Shown in pieces: positions 18,856 to 27,496 of a stretch of 64,000 bases of DNA. Each line of letters begins with the position of its first letter. Positions within the stretch are counted from its first letter, which is position 1. The position numbers were made by a program, and so were the translations under genes. Origin of the DNA: a bacterium (GTDB lineage Bacteria; Planctomycetota; Planctomycetia; Pirellulales; Pirellulaceae). The notes beneath the pieces are model-generated. The model saw only the letters and a list, made by a program, of their open reading frames with translations. It was not told where the DNA came from and did no database searches. Location of the stretch: the NCBI GenBank assembly GCA_030430075.1, contig JAUIGN010000026.1:40918-104917 (forward strand), read 5' to 3'.

Positions 18856-20526
18856 ATGTATTTCAAGCTCAGTTGCCCACATTGCGATAAGTCGCTCAAA
18901 GTTCGCGAAGAGCAGGCTGGCAAGAAATGTCGCTGCCCTTATTGCAAGACCCCGTTCGTCCTGCCGGTCCCGTCGGGCGTCGATCTGGGCCTGCCGGACA
19001 ACCCGTCCGCCGGTGGTGGCGGCGAATCGACGGCGCCGGCCGGTTTTCCGAATATCAACGTCGGCGGTACTTCGACCTCCAGCCCATCCGGTCGTGGTGC
19101 AGCGGGCCAGGCCACGCCGGGCAACCGGCCTCAAGCAGCCGCCAACCGCGCGCGCCCCGCGGGGGCCAAACGACCAGCCGCCGGCCAGCCTCCCGCCCCG
19201 GAACTGGGCGCGAGCCATGCCAACGAAGGCACCGACATCAGTCTGGTGACCAGCGGATTGATTGGACTGGCCGGAGCGATGGTCATCTTCGCCTTGCTTT
19301 ATCCGCTCTGGATCAATGATGTCCGGATCGGCAACATGTTCTGGGACAGCGTGGGAATCAACTTTCCGACCACCCTGTTGATGTGCTGGTCGTTTGCGAT
19401 CCTGTTTCTCAAGTCCCGGCAATTGGCGCGTCAGAGGTCGGCCATGTTGATGGATTTGCTGCCGACAGAGATCTCTTCGGAAATAACGATTGACTCGCTG
19501 GATCGGTTTGTGGCTCACATCCACAGCCTTCCCAGCGAAGCGCGACAGAGCATTCTGGTCAACCGGGTGCTGCGCGGCATTGAACATTTTCGCGTGAGGA
19601 AGAGTGCCGCGGAAACGGTCACGATGATGGAGTCGCAGTCGGCCATTGATGCTGCCAATGTCGCAGGCAGCTTTACGATTGTAAAAGTTTTCATCTGGGC
19701 CATGCCCATCCTGGGCTTCATCGGCACGGTGATGGGCGTCAGCAGCGCGGTCAGCGGCCTCTCCGCAACCTTGGAAAATGCGGCCGACGTCTCTGCGGTC
19801 ACCGATTCGATGAAAGGCGTGTTCGGCGGCCTGGGCACCGCCTTCGACACGACACTGCTGGCGCTGATCATGAGTATGATCGTGAAAATCCCGACCTCCG
19901 CACTGCAGAAGAGTGAAGATGGATTGGTCACGATTGCGGACGAGTACTGCAACGAGAATTTGCTGCGGCGACTGAACGACGGTCGCGAAGGGGGCGCCGA
20001 ACGCGGCGCCGGCGGCGGCCTGGGGGGGGATCTGACCGTATTCCGCCAGGCGGTTGAAGCCGCGATGGGGACGCATCACGCCGAACTCGAGAACTGGTTG
20101 CAACGGCTCGACGCCATCGGCTCGAAGCTGACCACTCAGGTTGCCAAGGGCTGGACCGACATCAATGCCAAGATGAAGGATCAACAAGAGCAACAGTTGG
20201 CCGCTTTCAAGCAGCAGTACGCGGAACAGACATCCCGCCTGCAAGGCCAGTTGCAGGAGATGAATTCGACCGCCATGGAGATTCAGAAGGCGTTGGCTGA
20301 ATTGAGTCGCCAGGCGGCCTCGATGCAATCCGACGTCTCAAAATCCGTGGCGGGCTCGACGGATGCCCTGCAATCGCACTTCGCCGGGCTGGAGCGCGGT
20401 TTGAGCGGATTGAGCAGCGTACTCGAATCGCTCGGCGAGCAGCAAGTCGTCGTGCAGCAGGTCGAACCCGAACGGCGAGGTTGGTTTGGAGGAAGAAGCA
20501 GTAAAAAGCGTAACGGGCGCCGATAG
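18856..20526 (+). CDS. MotA/TolQ/ExbB-family proton-channel protein with N-terminal zinc ribbon
   Basis: A 556-residue membrane protein. Residues 7-30 hold a zinc-ribbon-like motif (CPHC ... CRCPYC), then a Gly/Pro/Ala-rich linker to about residue 120. A transmembrane segment lies near 131-155, another near 172-188, and a pair near 275-350 containing the MotA/TolQ/ExbB signature (MPILGFIGTVMGVSSAVSGL ... GLGTAFDTTLLALIMSM). The C-terminal 170 residues are a Gln/Glu-rich coiled coil ending in a basic tail. Such proteins form the stator pentamer of ion-driven motors. The two genes that follow encode ExbD-like partners, two bases downstream and then overlapping, so one operon is clear. The cytoplasmic zinc ribbon and long coiled coil are unusual for plain ExbB; the energised process is unknown. 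Confidence 0.85.
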   Translation: MYFKLSCPHCDKSLKVREEQAGKKCRCPYCKTPFVLPVPSGVDLGLPDNPSAGGGGESTAPAGFPNINVGGTSTSSPSGRGAAGQATPGNRPQAAANRARPAGAKRPAAGQPPAPELGASHANEGTDISLVTSGLIGLAGAMVIFALLYPLWINDVRIGNMFWDSVGINFPTTLLMCWSFAILFLKSRQLARQRSAMLMDLLPTEISSEITIDSLDRFVAHIHSLPSEARQSILVNRVLRGIEHFRVRKSAAETVTMMESQSAIDAANVAGSFTIVKVFIWAMPILGFIGTVMGVSSAVSGLSATLENAADVSAVTDSMKGVFGGLGTAFDTTLLALIMSMIVKIPTSALQKSEDGLVTIADEYCNENLLRRLNDGREGGAERGAGGGLGGDLTVFRQAVEAAMGTHHAELENWLQRLDAIGSKLTTQVAKGWTDINAKMKDQQEQQLAAFKQQYAEQTSRLQGQLQEMNSTAMEIQKALAELSRQAASMQSDVSKSVAGSTDALQSHFAGLERGLSGLSSVLESLGEQQVVVQQVEPERRGWFGGRSSKKRNGRR

Positions 20527-20528
20527 CC

Positions 20529-21371
20529 ATGGTACGACGCAGACCGGCTGAAGACGATGACGTCTCTCTGTTCCCATTCTTGAGCATCATTTGTGCGATC
20601 ATCGGCGTCCTGACGTTGATGATCGCCGCGGTGACGTTGGGACAGATGAACCAGGATGACGTCAAGGAAGCGGTGCAGAACGCGATCGCGATGGAGAAAT
20701 TGCAAGAACAATTGGCCGCGGCCAAGGATACGGTCGACAAGCTGACCATTCAACTGGATCGCGAAAAGGCCAGACTGCTCACCGCGGCCGGGAGCCGCCA
20801 GAATGAACTGGTCAAGTCTCGTGCGGAGCTCGAAGCGTTGATCAAGCAGCTCGCGGACGTTCGCCAGAAGACGGACGCGCGGAAGAAGATCAAGATCGTG
20901 ATCCCGGAAGTTCCTCAGGCCCAACGGGAAACGGTTGCCGACATGCAGGATCAGCTCAACGCCATCAAGGAACGGCTCGCCGTGCTGCAGCGGTCGCTCG
21001 AGGAAAAGCAGAAGCCGCCGGAAGAAGCCCAGGTTTCAATCCTGCCCGGTGGGACGGGAATCAGTTTTCAGCCGAGCTTCATTGAGTGCACCGCCAGCGC
21101 GATTGTCCTGCATACCGAAGATCCACCCCTGACCATCCGCAACGCCGAAGTCGCCGCCAATCCGAAGTTTGTTGCCCTGCTGGAAACGGTCGCGAATAGC
21201 AACGCACGGACGATTGTTTTCCTGTTGCGAAGCGACAGCCTGGGCACCTACCGAATGGTCAAGAAACTTTGCGATGACAACAACGTCCGCAACGGCAAGC
21301 TTCCGGCGGTGGGCAACGGCCGCATCGATCTGCGGCACTTCCGCAACAACCAGGTTTCTCCAAGCTCATGA
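20529..21371 (+). CDS. ExbD/TolR/MotB-like membrane protein lacking the transmembrane Asp
   Basis: A 280-residue protein with one N-terminal transmembrane helix (about residues 13-37, SLFPFLSIICAIIGVLTLMI), then a long coiled coil (residues 40-165) and a compact C-terminal domain (about 170-270: IVLHTEDPPLTI, RTIVFLLRSDSLGTYRMVKKL). Topology and position after an ExbB-type gene suggest an ExbD/TolR-like subunit, but the proton-carrying Asp expected in the helix is absent. The gene begins two bases after the previous stop and overlaps the next start by four bases (ATGA), so the three are translationally coupled. It probably forms a heterodimer with the next protein, which keeps an Asp; that is inference. 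Confidence 0.7.
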   Translation: MVRRRPAEDDDVSLFPFLSIICAIIGVLTLMIAAVTLGQMNQDDVKEAVQNAIAMEKLQEQLAAAKDTVDKLTIQLDREKARLLTAAGSRQNELVKSRAELEALIKQLADVRQKTDARKKIKIVIPEVPQAQRETVADMQDQLNAIKERLAVLQRSLEEKQKPPEEAQVSILPGGTGISFQPSFIECTASAIVLHTEDPPLTIRNAEVAANPKFVALLETVANSNARTIVFLLRSDSLGTYRMVKKLCDDNNVRNGKLPAVGNGRIDLRHFRNNQVSPSS

Positions 21372-22504
21372 AACGTGCACCACGAACGGACGAGGACGAC
21401 GGCGGTGGACTCGATTCGCTGCTGGACACCATGACCAATGTCGTGGGAATTCTGGTAATGGTCCTGATCGCAACTCAGCTTGGCGTCAAGGATGCCGTCA
21501 GCCGGATCTCGGAATCCGAGGTCGTCGACGCCTCTGCCCTCGAAGCCGCTCGACAAGAGCTGCTCCTGACCAAGAGCCAGCGGGATGCCATCGAATCACA
21601 GCTCAACGATCTCCAACCGGCCGACCATCAAGAGATCGAAGTCAAGCTGGCCGACCTGCGGCGCCAAGTTCAGGAGCGGCGTACCGAACTTGATCGGGAA
21701 CAGGTCGTTGCCAACCAGTTTGCCTTGAAGATCGAATCCGATACGAAGAAGGCGGAGCAGGCCCGCAAGCAGATCCAGGAGATTGCGGATGCCAAGGCCA
21801 AGCGAGAATCGCTGCAGGCCGAACTGACCAAGGCCATCGATCAGGAAGCGAGCCTTAAAGCGCTCCTTGATGAGACCCCGGAACAGGAGGTTCCGCCTGC
21901 CAAGGTCGTCACGCTGCCCGACCCGCGACCCGCACCGGAGGGGGCGCGCCAGGTTACATTTCTATGTACCAACAATCGGGTCTATCCGGTCGCCGCGGAC
22001 GACTGGCGCGACGGGATTCGCCAGAAGGCAGAGTTTCTGGTGAAAGCGAAACGACTGGATCGAGGACCGGCAGTCGGTGTGGACAAGGAGCAGTTTATCA
22101 AGGAATTCAAGAAGGCCAACCGCCGTCTCAGCGACGAGTTCTTTGAAGTCGAATTGTACGACGCCGGAATCTATCCCCGCTTGAAGTTCACCCCAAAGCC
22201 GAATTCCGGAGCGACACAAGACGAAGTGCTGAAGCCCCGCTCCCGCTTTCAGCGTCTGCTGGCACGGTTGGACAAGACCAAGTACTACGCTCGATTCATC
22301 GTCCTTCCGGACAGCTTCGAAGTGTACTTGGCTGCGCGTGCCGTGGCAGACGAGGCAGGATTGCTTTCCGGCTGGGACCCGCAGGGGAGCGGCTGGGAAT
22401 ACACGACGTACCTGGGCGGTCCGATTCTGTTCGGCCCCAAGCCGAAGCCGGACCCGAATGCCAAACCGGCGCCTCCCAGTAAGCCGGCAAACGTCATCGA
22501 CTGA
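21368..22504 (+). CDS. ExbD/TolR-like membrane protein with transmembrane Asp
   Basis: A 378-residue protein with a single helix near residues 15-37 (SLLDTMTNVVGILVMVLI). The Asp of LLDTMTN sits where ExbD/TolR carry their proton-binding Asp. Next come about 130 residues of coiled coil rich in Glu/Gln/Lys, a Pro-rich linker (PEQEVPPAKVVTLPDPRPAP) and a C-terminal alpha/beta domain with a Pro/Lys tail. It overlaps the previous gene by four bases. Together with the ExbB-like and Asp-less proteins it forms a three-component motor; the large periplasmic part probably contacts the cell wall or an outer-membrane partner. No TonB- or OmpA-like gene is adjacent. Confidence 0.75.
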   Translation: MKRAPRTDEDDGGGLDSLLDTMTNVVGILVMVLIATQLGVKDAVSRISESEVVDASALEAARQELLLTKSQRDAIESQLNDLQPADHQEIEVKLADLRRQVQERRTELDREQVVANQFALKIESDTKKAEQARKQIQEIADAKAKRESLQAELTKAIDQEASLKALLDETPEQEVPPAKVVTLPDPRPAPEGARQVTFLCTNNRVYPVAADDWRDGIRQKAEFLVKAKRLDRGPAVGVDKEQFIKEFKKANRRLSDEFFEVELYDAGIYPRLKFTPKPNSGATQDEVLKPRSRFQRLLARLDKTKYYARFIVLPDSFEVYLAARAVADEAGLLSGWDPQGSGWEYTTYLGGPILFGPKPKPDPNAKPAPPSKPANVID

Positions 22505-23146
22505 CCAACGCTCCGCGCGGGTCGCAACCTGCTCGGCGCGGGTCGCAACCTGCTCGGCGCGGGTCTCCGACCTGCTCGGCGCGGGTCTCCGACCCCGCCG
22601 AAACCGCCGACCGAAGGTCTCAAGAAACACAACGATCCCCAACACTCAACCGGAAAAACGGCGGAGGGAGACCTCTCGGTCAGCCAATGTGCGTGGTCAG
22701 AGACCAGCGCACAACAGGTCCCACACGCCCTCCCCAGCGCGGACCGCAACCTGCTCGGCACGGACCGCAACCTGCTCAGCGCGGGTCGCAACCTGCTCGG
22801 CGCGGGTCTCCGACCCCGCCGAAACCGCCGACCGAAGGTCTCAAGAAACACAACCATCCCCAACGCTCAACCGGGAGAACGGCGGAGGGAGACCTCTCGG
22901 TCAGCCAATGTGCGTGGTCAGAGACCAGCGCACAACAGTGGTCAGAGACCAGCGCACAACAGGTCCCACACGCCCTCCCCAGCGCGGACCGCAACCTCCT
23001 CAGCGCGGACCGCAACCTGCTCGGCGCTGGTCGCAACCTCCTCGGCACGGACCGCAACCTGCTCGGCGCGAACCACAACCACATTCCGAAACTCTGGCCC
23101 ACCCCGTTTTCCGTTACCAACGTCAAATCGTCGCCTGGCCGCATCC
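22505..23146. other. Intergenic region filled by array C
   Basis: Almost the whole gap between the motor operon and the end of the amidohydrolase operon consists of repeat array C (22510-23080). Long open frames across it in several phases reflect low-complexity repeats and are not called as genes. It lies between two convergent operons. Confidence 0.65.
22510..23080 (+). repeat. Intergenic repeat array C
   Basis: The largest of four related arrays. It has about 20 units of the type CTGCTCGGCGCGGGTCGCAA (period about 21 bp, variants ending in GACCGCAA or GTCTCCGA). Two copies of the longer module (GTCTCCGACCCCGCCGAAACC, AAGAAACACAAC, GAGGGAGACCTCTCGGTCAG, GGTCAGAGACCAGCGCACAA) are separated by a unit block, and the last element is doubled in the second copy. 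Confidence 0.9.
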
Positions 23147-24796
23147 CTACCGAAGCTGCTCGCGATCGAACACCGGGTAGACTCGATCTTGCCGGCGATC
23201 GTAGCGGACCTTGCCGCTGACCCAGGCGGTTTCGACATAGGTGCGGTAGTCGAGCGGCGGGCCGTCCAGGATGAGCAGGTCGGCGTCCTTCCCAACCTCA
23301 ATGCTCCCCAGGCGATCCTGCAGCCCCAGCAGTTGAGCCGGCACGAGCGTGAGGGCGGCGAGGGCAGTCGCAGGCCGGCAACCGCCCCGGATCGCAAAAG
23401 CTGCCTCGAGTGGCAGGCTGGTCAAGTCGCGGCCCGCCAATCCGCTCATGCTGATGGAACTGGAGAGTGCGGCCACAGCAAACGGGACGCCGGCCCGTTC
23501 CAGCACGCCGGCCGTTTCGATTGAACTGCCGGAAGAATCCTCGCGCCCCTTGACCGGGGAACGACGGTTGCGTGGCGTCAAGATGACCGGCACATCCTGC
23601 TCGCCCAGGTCGCTGGCCGTCAACCAGCCTTCCGTAACGCCGTCGAGCATCAGCTTGTAGTCCAACTCACGGGCAAGGGCAATCATCCCGCGGATGCTGT
23701 CTGCCGTGTTGGCGTCGGTGCGGAGATAGGTTTCGCGCTTGACCAGACGAATCAAATCGTCGCTGACTCCCTTCTTGGGCGGCGTCGACTTCTTGCCCGC
23801 CTTAACGGCCGCCTCGTGCTCAGCCTGGTCCTTCAAGTATTCCCGCGCCTTGGCAATCGACTGCCGCCAGGAATGGCGGTTCAGCGCCCCGGTCAACGAC
23901 CCGGACGAGAGCGCGAAGAACGGCGATTGAGTCACCAGCATCGGCTCGAGTTCGCCGTAGGAGAGCTTCAAGACGGCGTACCGGGTCGGGGTCACGGTAC
24001 TGGAAGACGTCGGGGTGATCGGTTCGGTCGGCTGAATCGGCAAGCCACAGCACCGGCAGGTCTGGGTGTTCTCGTCCCCGAAATCGGGATTGAATTCCGG
24101 GTCGTCGCTGAGTGTCACCTCGGGTTCGAGCCCCAGAAAGCGATCATTGGGTGCTCGGGAACTTGAGCGGCCGCGGCTGGAACGGAGCGACACGGCACCC
24201 GATGTGATCCCGACTCCCAGGGCGAACTTCATGTTGCGATCGTAGGGATCAAGCGAATCGGCCAAACCACTCCCGGCGGAGGCAGACGAGCTGACCCCGA
24301 CCCTCGACATCCGCATGGCGATGAACCCGGGCGTCACATGCTTGCCCTTCGCATCGATCACCTTGGCCTCTACGGGCAACTTCACGTCCTGGCCGACGGC
24401 GATGATCTTGTCGCCTTGAATCAAGACCGTCCCCCGGCGAATCACCTCGCGACTCACCGTGTGGATGTCCGCCCCAACGATCGCTGTAATGGAATCCCCC
24501 AGGGCGTCTCCAGGTGCCGCCTTCTTGGCCGTGGCGGCCGGCTTCCCGGTCGCCGGCTCCTGCTCCGCCGCACGTCGTTCCGGTTGCTGACCAAAAGCAG
24601 GTCGCCAACTTGCCGGCAGGATCACCGCCAACGTGAGGGCCATGCCGGCAAGCGCCGCCAGGGAAAGGCGTCCACGCTTCCGTTCGACAGGCTGCCGCGC
24701 AAGACCCTCCGCGGAGATACCCACCGAAAACCATGCGCGCGTCAGGTTGCGGGGGCCGTATTCACTGGTGGCATTCACAGATCGGTTAGTCCTCAT
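23147..24796 (-). CDS. Exported amidohydrolase-fold protein, HxH site lost
   Basis: A 549-residue protein, last gene of a seven-gene minus-strand operon. ATG 24796 overlaps the end of the preceding gene by 11 bases and follows GGGGAAA; longer upstream starts lie inside that gene. A transmembrane/signal segment lies at about 45-62. The fold is visible from TVLIQGDKIIAVGQDVKLP and ends with the typical amidohydrolase finish LTLVPAQLLGLQDRLGSIEVGKDADLLILDG. The strand that normally carries the HxH metal site reads PGFIAMRMS (156-163), with no His. A central insert holds CRCCGLP and a charged helical stretch. The fold is therefore present but the standard catalytic metal site is not; binding or structural roles are more likely than hydrolysis. 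Confidence 0.8.
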   Translation of the reverse strand: MRTNRSVNATSEYGPRNLTRAWFSVGISAEGLARQPVERKRGRLSLAALAGMALTLAVILPASWRPAFGQQPERRAAEQEPATGKPAATAKKAAPGDALGDSITAIVGADIHTVSREVIRRGTVLIQGDKIIAVGQDVKLPVEAKVIDAKGKHVTPGFIAMRMSRVGVSSSASAGSGLADSLDPYDRNMKFALGVGITSGAVSLRSSRGRSSSRAPNDRFLGLEPEVTLSDDPEFNPDFGDENTQTCRCCGLPIQPTEPITPTSSSTVTPTRYAVLKLSYGELEPMLVTQSPFFALSSGSLTGALNRHSWRQSIAKAREYLKDQAEHEAAVKAGKKSTPPKKGVSDDLIRLVKRETYLRTDANTADSIRGMIALARELDYKLMLDGVTEGWLTASDLGEQDVPVILTPRNRRSPVKGREDSSGSSIETAGVLERAGVPFAVAALSSSISMSGLAGRDLTSLPLEAAFAIRGGCRPATALAALTLVPAQLLGLQDRLGSIEVGKDADLLILDGPPLDYRTYVETAWVSGKVRYDRRQDRVYPVFDREQLR

Positions 24797-26177
24797 AAAC
24801 GGTTTCCCCTTCCACCATGACGGTCTCCAGCCGACTGCCGAGCTCCAACGGATCTCCGTCAAATACGAGTAGGTTCGCAGTTTTCCTGGGCTCGATCGTC
24901 CCCAGGTTCGCTTGGGTGCCGAGCAATTTGGCGGGAACCGAAGTGAGCGAAGCGAATGCGACATCTCGCGGCAAGCCGGCCTTGACCAGGAAGGCCAACG
25001 GGACAAGGGGCGAATCCTGCGAACCGCTCAGCGAAGACTGGCTCACCGAAACAGAAATCGCGAACTCGATGCCGGCATCATGCAAGAGGCGAGGAACGCA
25101 GATCCGGTCGCGAGAATTCGGCTTGAAATCGATCGACGGAGCGAGGATCAGGGAGACCGGTTGGCCGCGAAGTTGCTCCAGTGTTTCGTAAATATTCGGA
25201 CCGTTCGAGACCAGGGCCAATCGAACCTTTTCCTCATCCTTGACCAGCTTCAAGACGTGGAGGATCGTGGCGGAGTTGCTGGCGTTGACCAAGAGCCGCC
25301 GCTTGCCGGCGACAATCTCTTTCCAGAGCGTTTGTTCCGCCGGCGAAAGGCGGCTCGACGACCGACGGCTGGAGGAAGCGGTTGATGCCCCTGAACTGCT
25401 CGCCTTGCCGGCAGCCAGCCCCGCACGGAGCACACCCAGGCTGGTCGAATCATTGGTTAACGACACGAAGGCCAAACCGTCGGCAGCGGCAATCAGTTCG
25501 CCCGGCTCGGTAATCGACATGCGGGCAAGCGCTGACTGTCCGTAGCCGGCAGCAACCAGGTTTGCCGACGTAACGCCGGCCCGAACCAACGGTCGAAAGT
25601 TAGCCTCGTAGGGGTCAAAGCCGTCGACGATGCGCTGGAACTTCGGTGCGGACGTACTGCTTGTCGAGCGAATTGTGTAGGTCCGCCCATTGATCACGAT
25701 GGTCCGCGTCGCAGATCCGCCGCTGGCCGCTCCGCTGACAACATGGTAGGGGTCGATGATACCGGGCATCACGGTCTTTCCCCGTGCGTCGATGATCCGC
25801 GCATTGTCAGGGATCTTCACGTCCTGGCCGACGGCGTGAATCTTGTCGCCTTTGAGTACAACGATCCCCGTGGCAATCCGCCCTTGCTTTCCCCCCGTTT
25901 CGATTGTGGCACCCCGTATTGCGACAAACGGTTCGTAAGCGAAGGCGCTGCCTCCGTGGAACAGGCAGAGCGCCGCGCTGACCGCGATGACCGCCAACTG
26001 CCCGGCTTTGCCGCAAGTCACGGATTCGTCATCCTGCAGCGAGACGTCGGTATGAAGTCGACGGCGACGATTGGCAGCAACTCGCTGGTTCCCGCTGCGA
26101 CCGACACCGCCCCGACACTCGGCTGATTTGCCCCCGGCCATCCCGCTGCCCACGCTTGCCAAGCTGCTGTGAAACAT
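24786..26177 (-). CDS. Exported amidohydrolase-fold protein, HxH site altered
   Basis: A 463-residue member of the operon. ATG 26177 shares one base with the upstream stop (TGATG) and follows GGAGG, so coupling fixes the start even though the first 55 residues are polar and the membrane/signal segment comes late (about 58-80, ending SAFAYEP). The N-terminal composite domain (IVVLKGDKIHAVGQDVKIP) and the C-terminal LTSVPAKLLGTQANLGTIEPRKTANLLVFDG are typical of the family. The metal-site strand reads PGIIDPYHV (138-146): one His remains and the HxH pair is broken. A Ser-rich low-complexity stretch lies at about 260-285. Likely substrate binding without standard chemistry, but this is inferred. 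Confidence 0.8.
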   Translation of the reverse strand: MFHSSLASVGSGMAGGKSAECRGGVGRSGNQRVAANRRRRLHTDVSLQDDESVTCGKAGQLAVIAVSAALCLFHGGSAFAYEPFVAIRGATIETGGKQGRIATGIVVLKGDKIHAVGQDVKIPDNARIIDARGKTVMPGIIDPYHVVSGAASGGSATRTIVINGRTYTIRSTSSTSAPKFQRIVDGFDPYEANFRPLVRAGVTSANLVAAGYGQSALARMSITEPGELIAAADGLAFVSLTNDSTSLGVLRAGLAAGKASSSGASTASSSRRSSSRLSPAEQTLWKEIVAGKRRLLVNASNSATILHVLKLVKDEEKVRLALVSNGPNIYETLEQLRGQPVSLILAPSIDFKPNSRDRICVPRLLHDAGIEFAISVSVSQSSLSGSQDSPLVPLAFLVKAGLPRDVAFASLTSVPAKLLGTQANLGTIEPRKTANLLVFDGDPLELGSRLETVMVEGETVYED

Positions 26178-27496
26178 CAGAAGCGCCTCCGGTCCACGGC
26201 CGTATCGTAGGCGACTTTGCCGTCGATCAGTACCAGGGCCACATAGTTGCGGGGGTCCAGAATCGACCCCGTAGTAATGACGATATCCGCGTCCTTGCCG
26301 GCCTCCAGCGAACCGACGCGCTGGTCGATCATGAGGGCCTTCGCTGGCTCAATCGTCAACCCGCGAATGGCCCGTTCTTCCGTCCAACCGTACCGCACTG
26401 CCATCGTCGCCTGGAAAAACAGTTCTTCCTGCGGGATGACCGGCGCGTCGGTGTTGATCCCCAGCTTCTCAACTCCCCGTTTGTAAAATTCGGCAACGAT
26501 CCCGGCAACTTGTCCTGTCTCCGGTTCGAGCCGAAAGCCGCGCGGCCCCGCCATCACGGGAATGTCGCGCTTGATAATCTCCGCGGACAACTTGTAGCTA
26601 TCGAACGTGCCGTGATCGATGACTACTCGCAAATTCATCTCATCATGCAGAATACGCAGGGTGGACTGAATGACCTGGTAGGCCTGGGTATGAACAACGA
26701 CCGGGATCTCGCGGCGAAAGAGGGGTTTGAAGTACTCCAGCCTGAGGTTGGTCCGCGGCTTGGCGTCCCGTCGCCCAGCCTCGAACTCGTCCCACTCCCG
26801 TGTGTACAGCATGCCTTCCCGAAGCTGCTCGCGGATCACATGATTCATCCCCATTCGACCCGAGCCGACTTCACCGCTGCGCCGCTCCGGGTTGCCCGAC
26901 TGGGCGATCTTCAATACGCCCGGAGCCCGAATCAGGACCTCGTCCAGCGTTCCGGGCCCGGTCTTCATCAAGGCACCCCAGCCGCCCATGTTGGTACCGC
27001 TGCCCGGAATGTAACAAACCGTCGTGACGCCTCCCGCGACGGCCACCTTCAACCGTTCGTTGTTGGGGATAATCTGATCCCACACGCGCAGCTCCGGATT
27101 GGTCTGGTAGACCATTTCATTGATATCGCTGATCGATCCTCCCACGTGGCTATGCGCATCGATCAGCCCGGGCATGGCGAACTTGTCACGGTGGTCCAAG
27201 ATACGATAGTCCGGCGGGATGTCGACCTCATCCGCTTTCCCGACCGCGGTGATCTTTCCGTTGGCGACCAGGATGACTCCGTTAACAATCGGTTCGCCGG
27301 CACAGGTGATGACCTTTCCCGCCTGAATGGCGAACCGATCTCCCGTCCGACTCGCCGGTTCACCTGCGGTCTCTGCGGCCCGCCCTGCCGGGCAACCGGC
27401 CAGACTGACGGCCAGGCAGACGGCAAGCGCCACCCCGCTCATCGGCTGCCAGGCCAACGCTGAATTGTCATACCATCCTCTTCGTATGTCGATCAC
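26177..27496 (-). CDS. Exported amidohydrolase lipoprotein with intact metal site
   Basis: A 439-residue amidohydrolase, the only member of the seven-gene cluster with a complete-looking site: PGLIDAHSH gives Asp113, His115 and His117, VVVHTQ gives His269, VIDHG gives His295 and GINTDAP gives Asp350. These match the metal-ligand order of imidazolonepropionase/dihydroorotase-like amidohydrolases. A lipobox (SLAGC, Cys35) follows a hydrophobic helix, so it is probably membrane-anchored on the periplasmic side. The GTG at 27496 overlaps the previous stop and follows GAAGAGGAG, which supports it over an ATG 54 bases inward. The substrate may be a cyclic amide, peptide or other amide; it is not evident. 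Confidence 0.87.
   Translation of the reverse strand: MIDIRRGWYDNSALAWQPMSGVALAVCLAVSLAGCPAGRAAETAGEPASRTGDRFAIQAGKVITCAGEPIVNGVILVANGKITAVGKADEVDIPPDYRILDHRDKFAMPGLIDAHSHVGGSISDINEMVYQTNPELRVWDQIIPNNERLKVAVAGGVTTVCYIPGSGTNMGGWGALMKTGPGTLDEVLIRAPGVLKIAQSGNPERRSGEVGSGRMGMNHVIREQLREGMLYTREWDEFEAGRRDAKPRTNLRLEYFKPLFRREIPVVVHTQAYQVIQSTLRILHDEMNLRVVIDHGTFDSYKLSAEIIKRDIPVMAGPRGFRLEPETGQVAGIVAEFYKRGVEKLGINTDAPVIPQEELFFQATMAVRYGWTEERAIRGLTIEPAKALMIDQRVGSLEAGKDADIVITTGSILDPRNYVALVLIDGKVAYDTAVDRRRF

Noticed and set aside
18667..20328. A 553-residue open frame on the minus strand opposite the ExbB-like gene
   Set aside because: It is antisense to a gene with clear family motifs, has no ribosome-binding site and has a His/Gln/Arg-rich composition typical of reverse frames in GC-rich DNA.
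22510..23080. Possible CRISPR array
   Set aside because: The units are contiguous variants with no constant repeat-spacer alternation, the spacers are themselves repeats, and no cas gene is nearby.
22338..23220. Long open frames across arrays C and B encoding Arg/Pro/Ser repeats
   Set aside because: They exist in several phases at once because the repeat units lack stop codons; there is no conserved product or ribosome-binding site.
26156..27463. A 435-residue plus-strand frame opposite the intact amidohydrolase
   Set aside because: It is a reverse-strand shadow; the minus-strand product has complete catalytic motifs and coupled starts.
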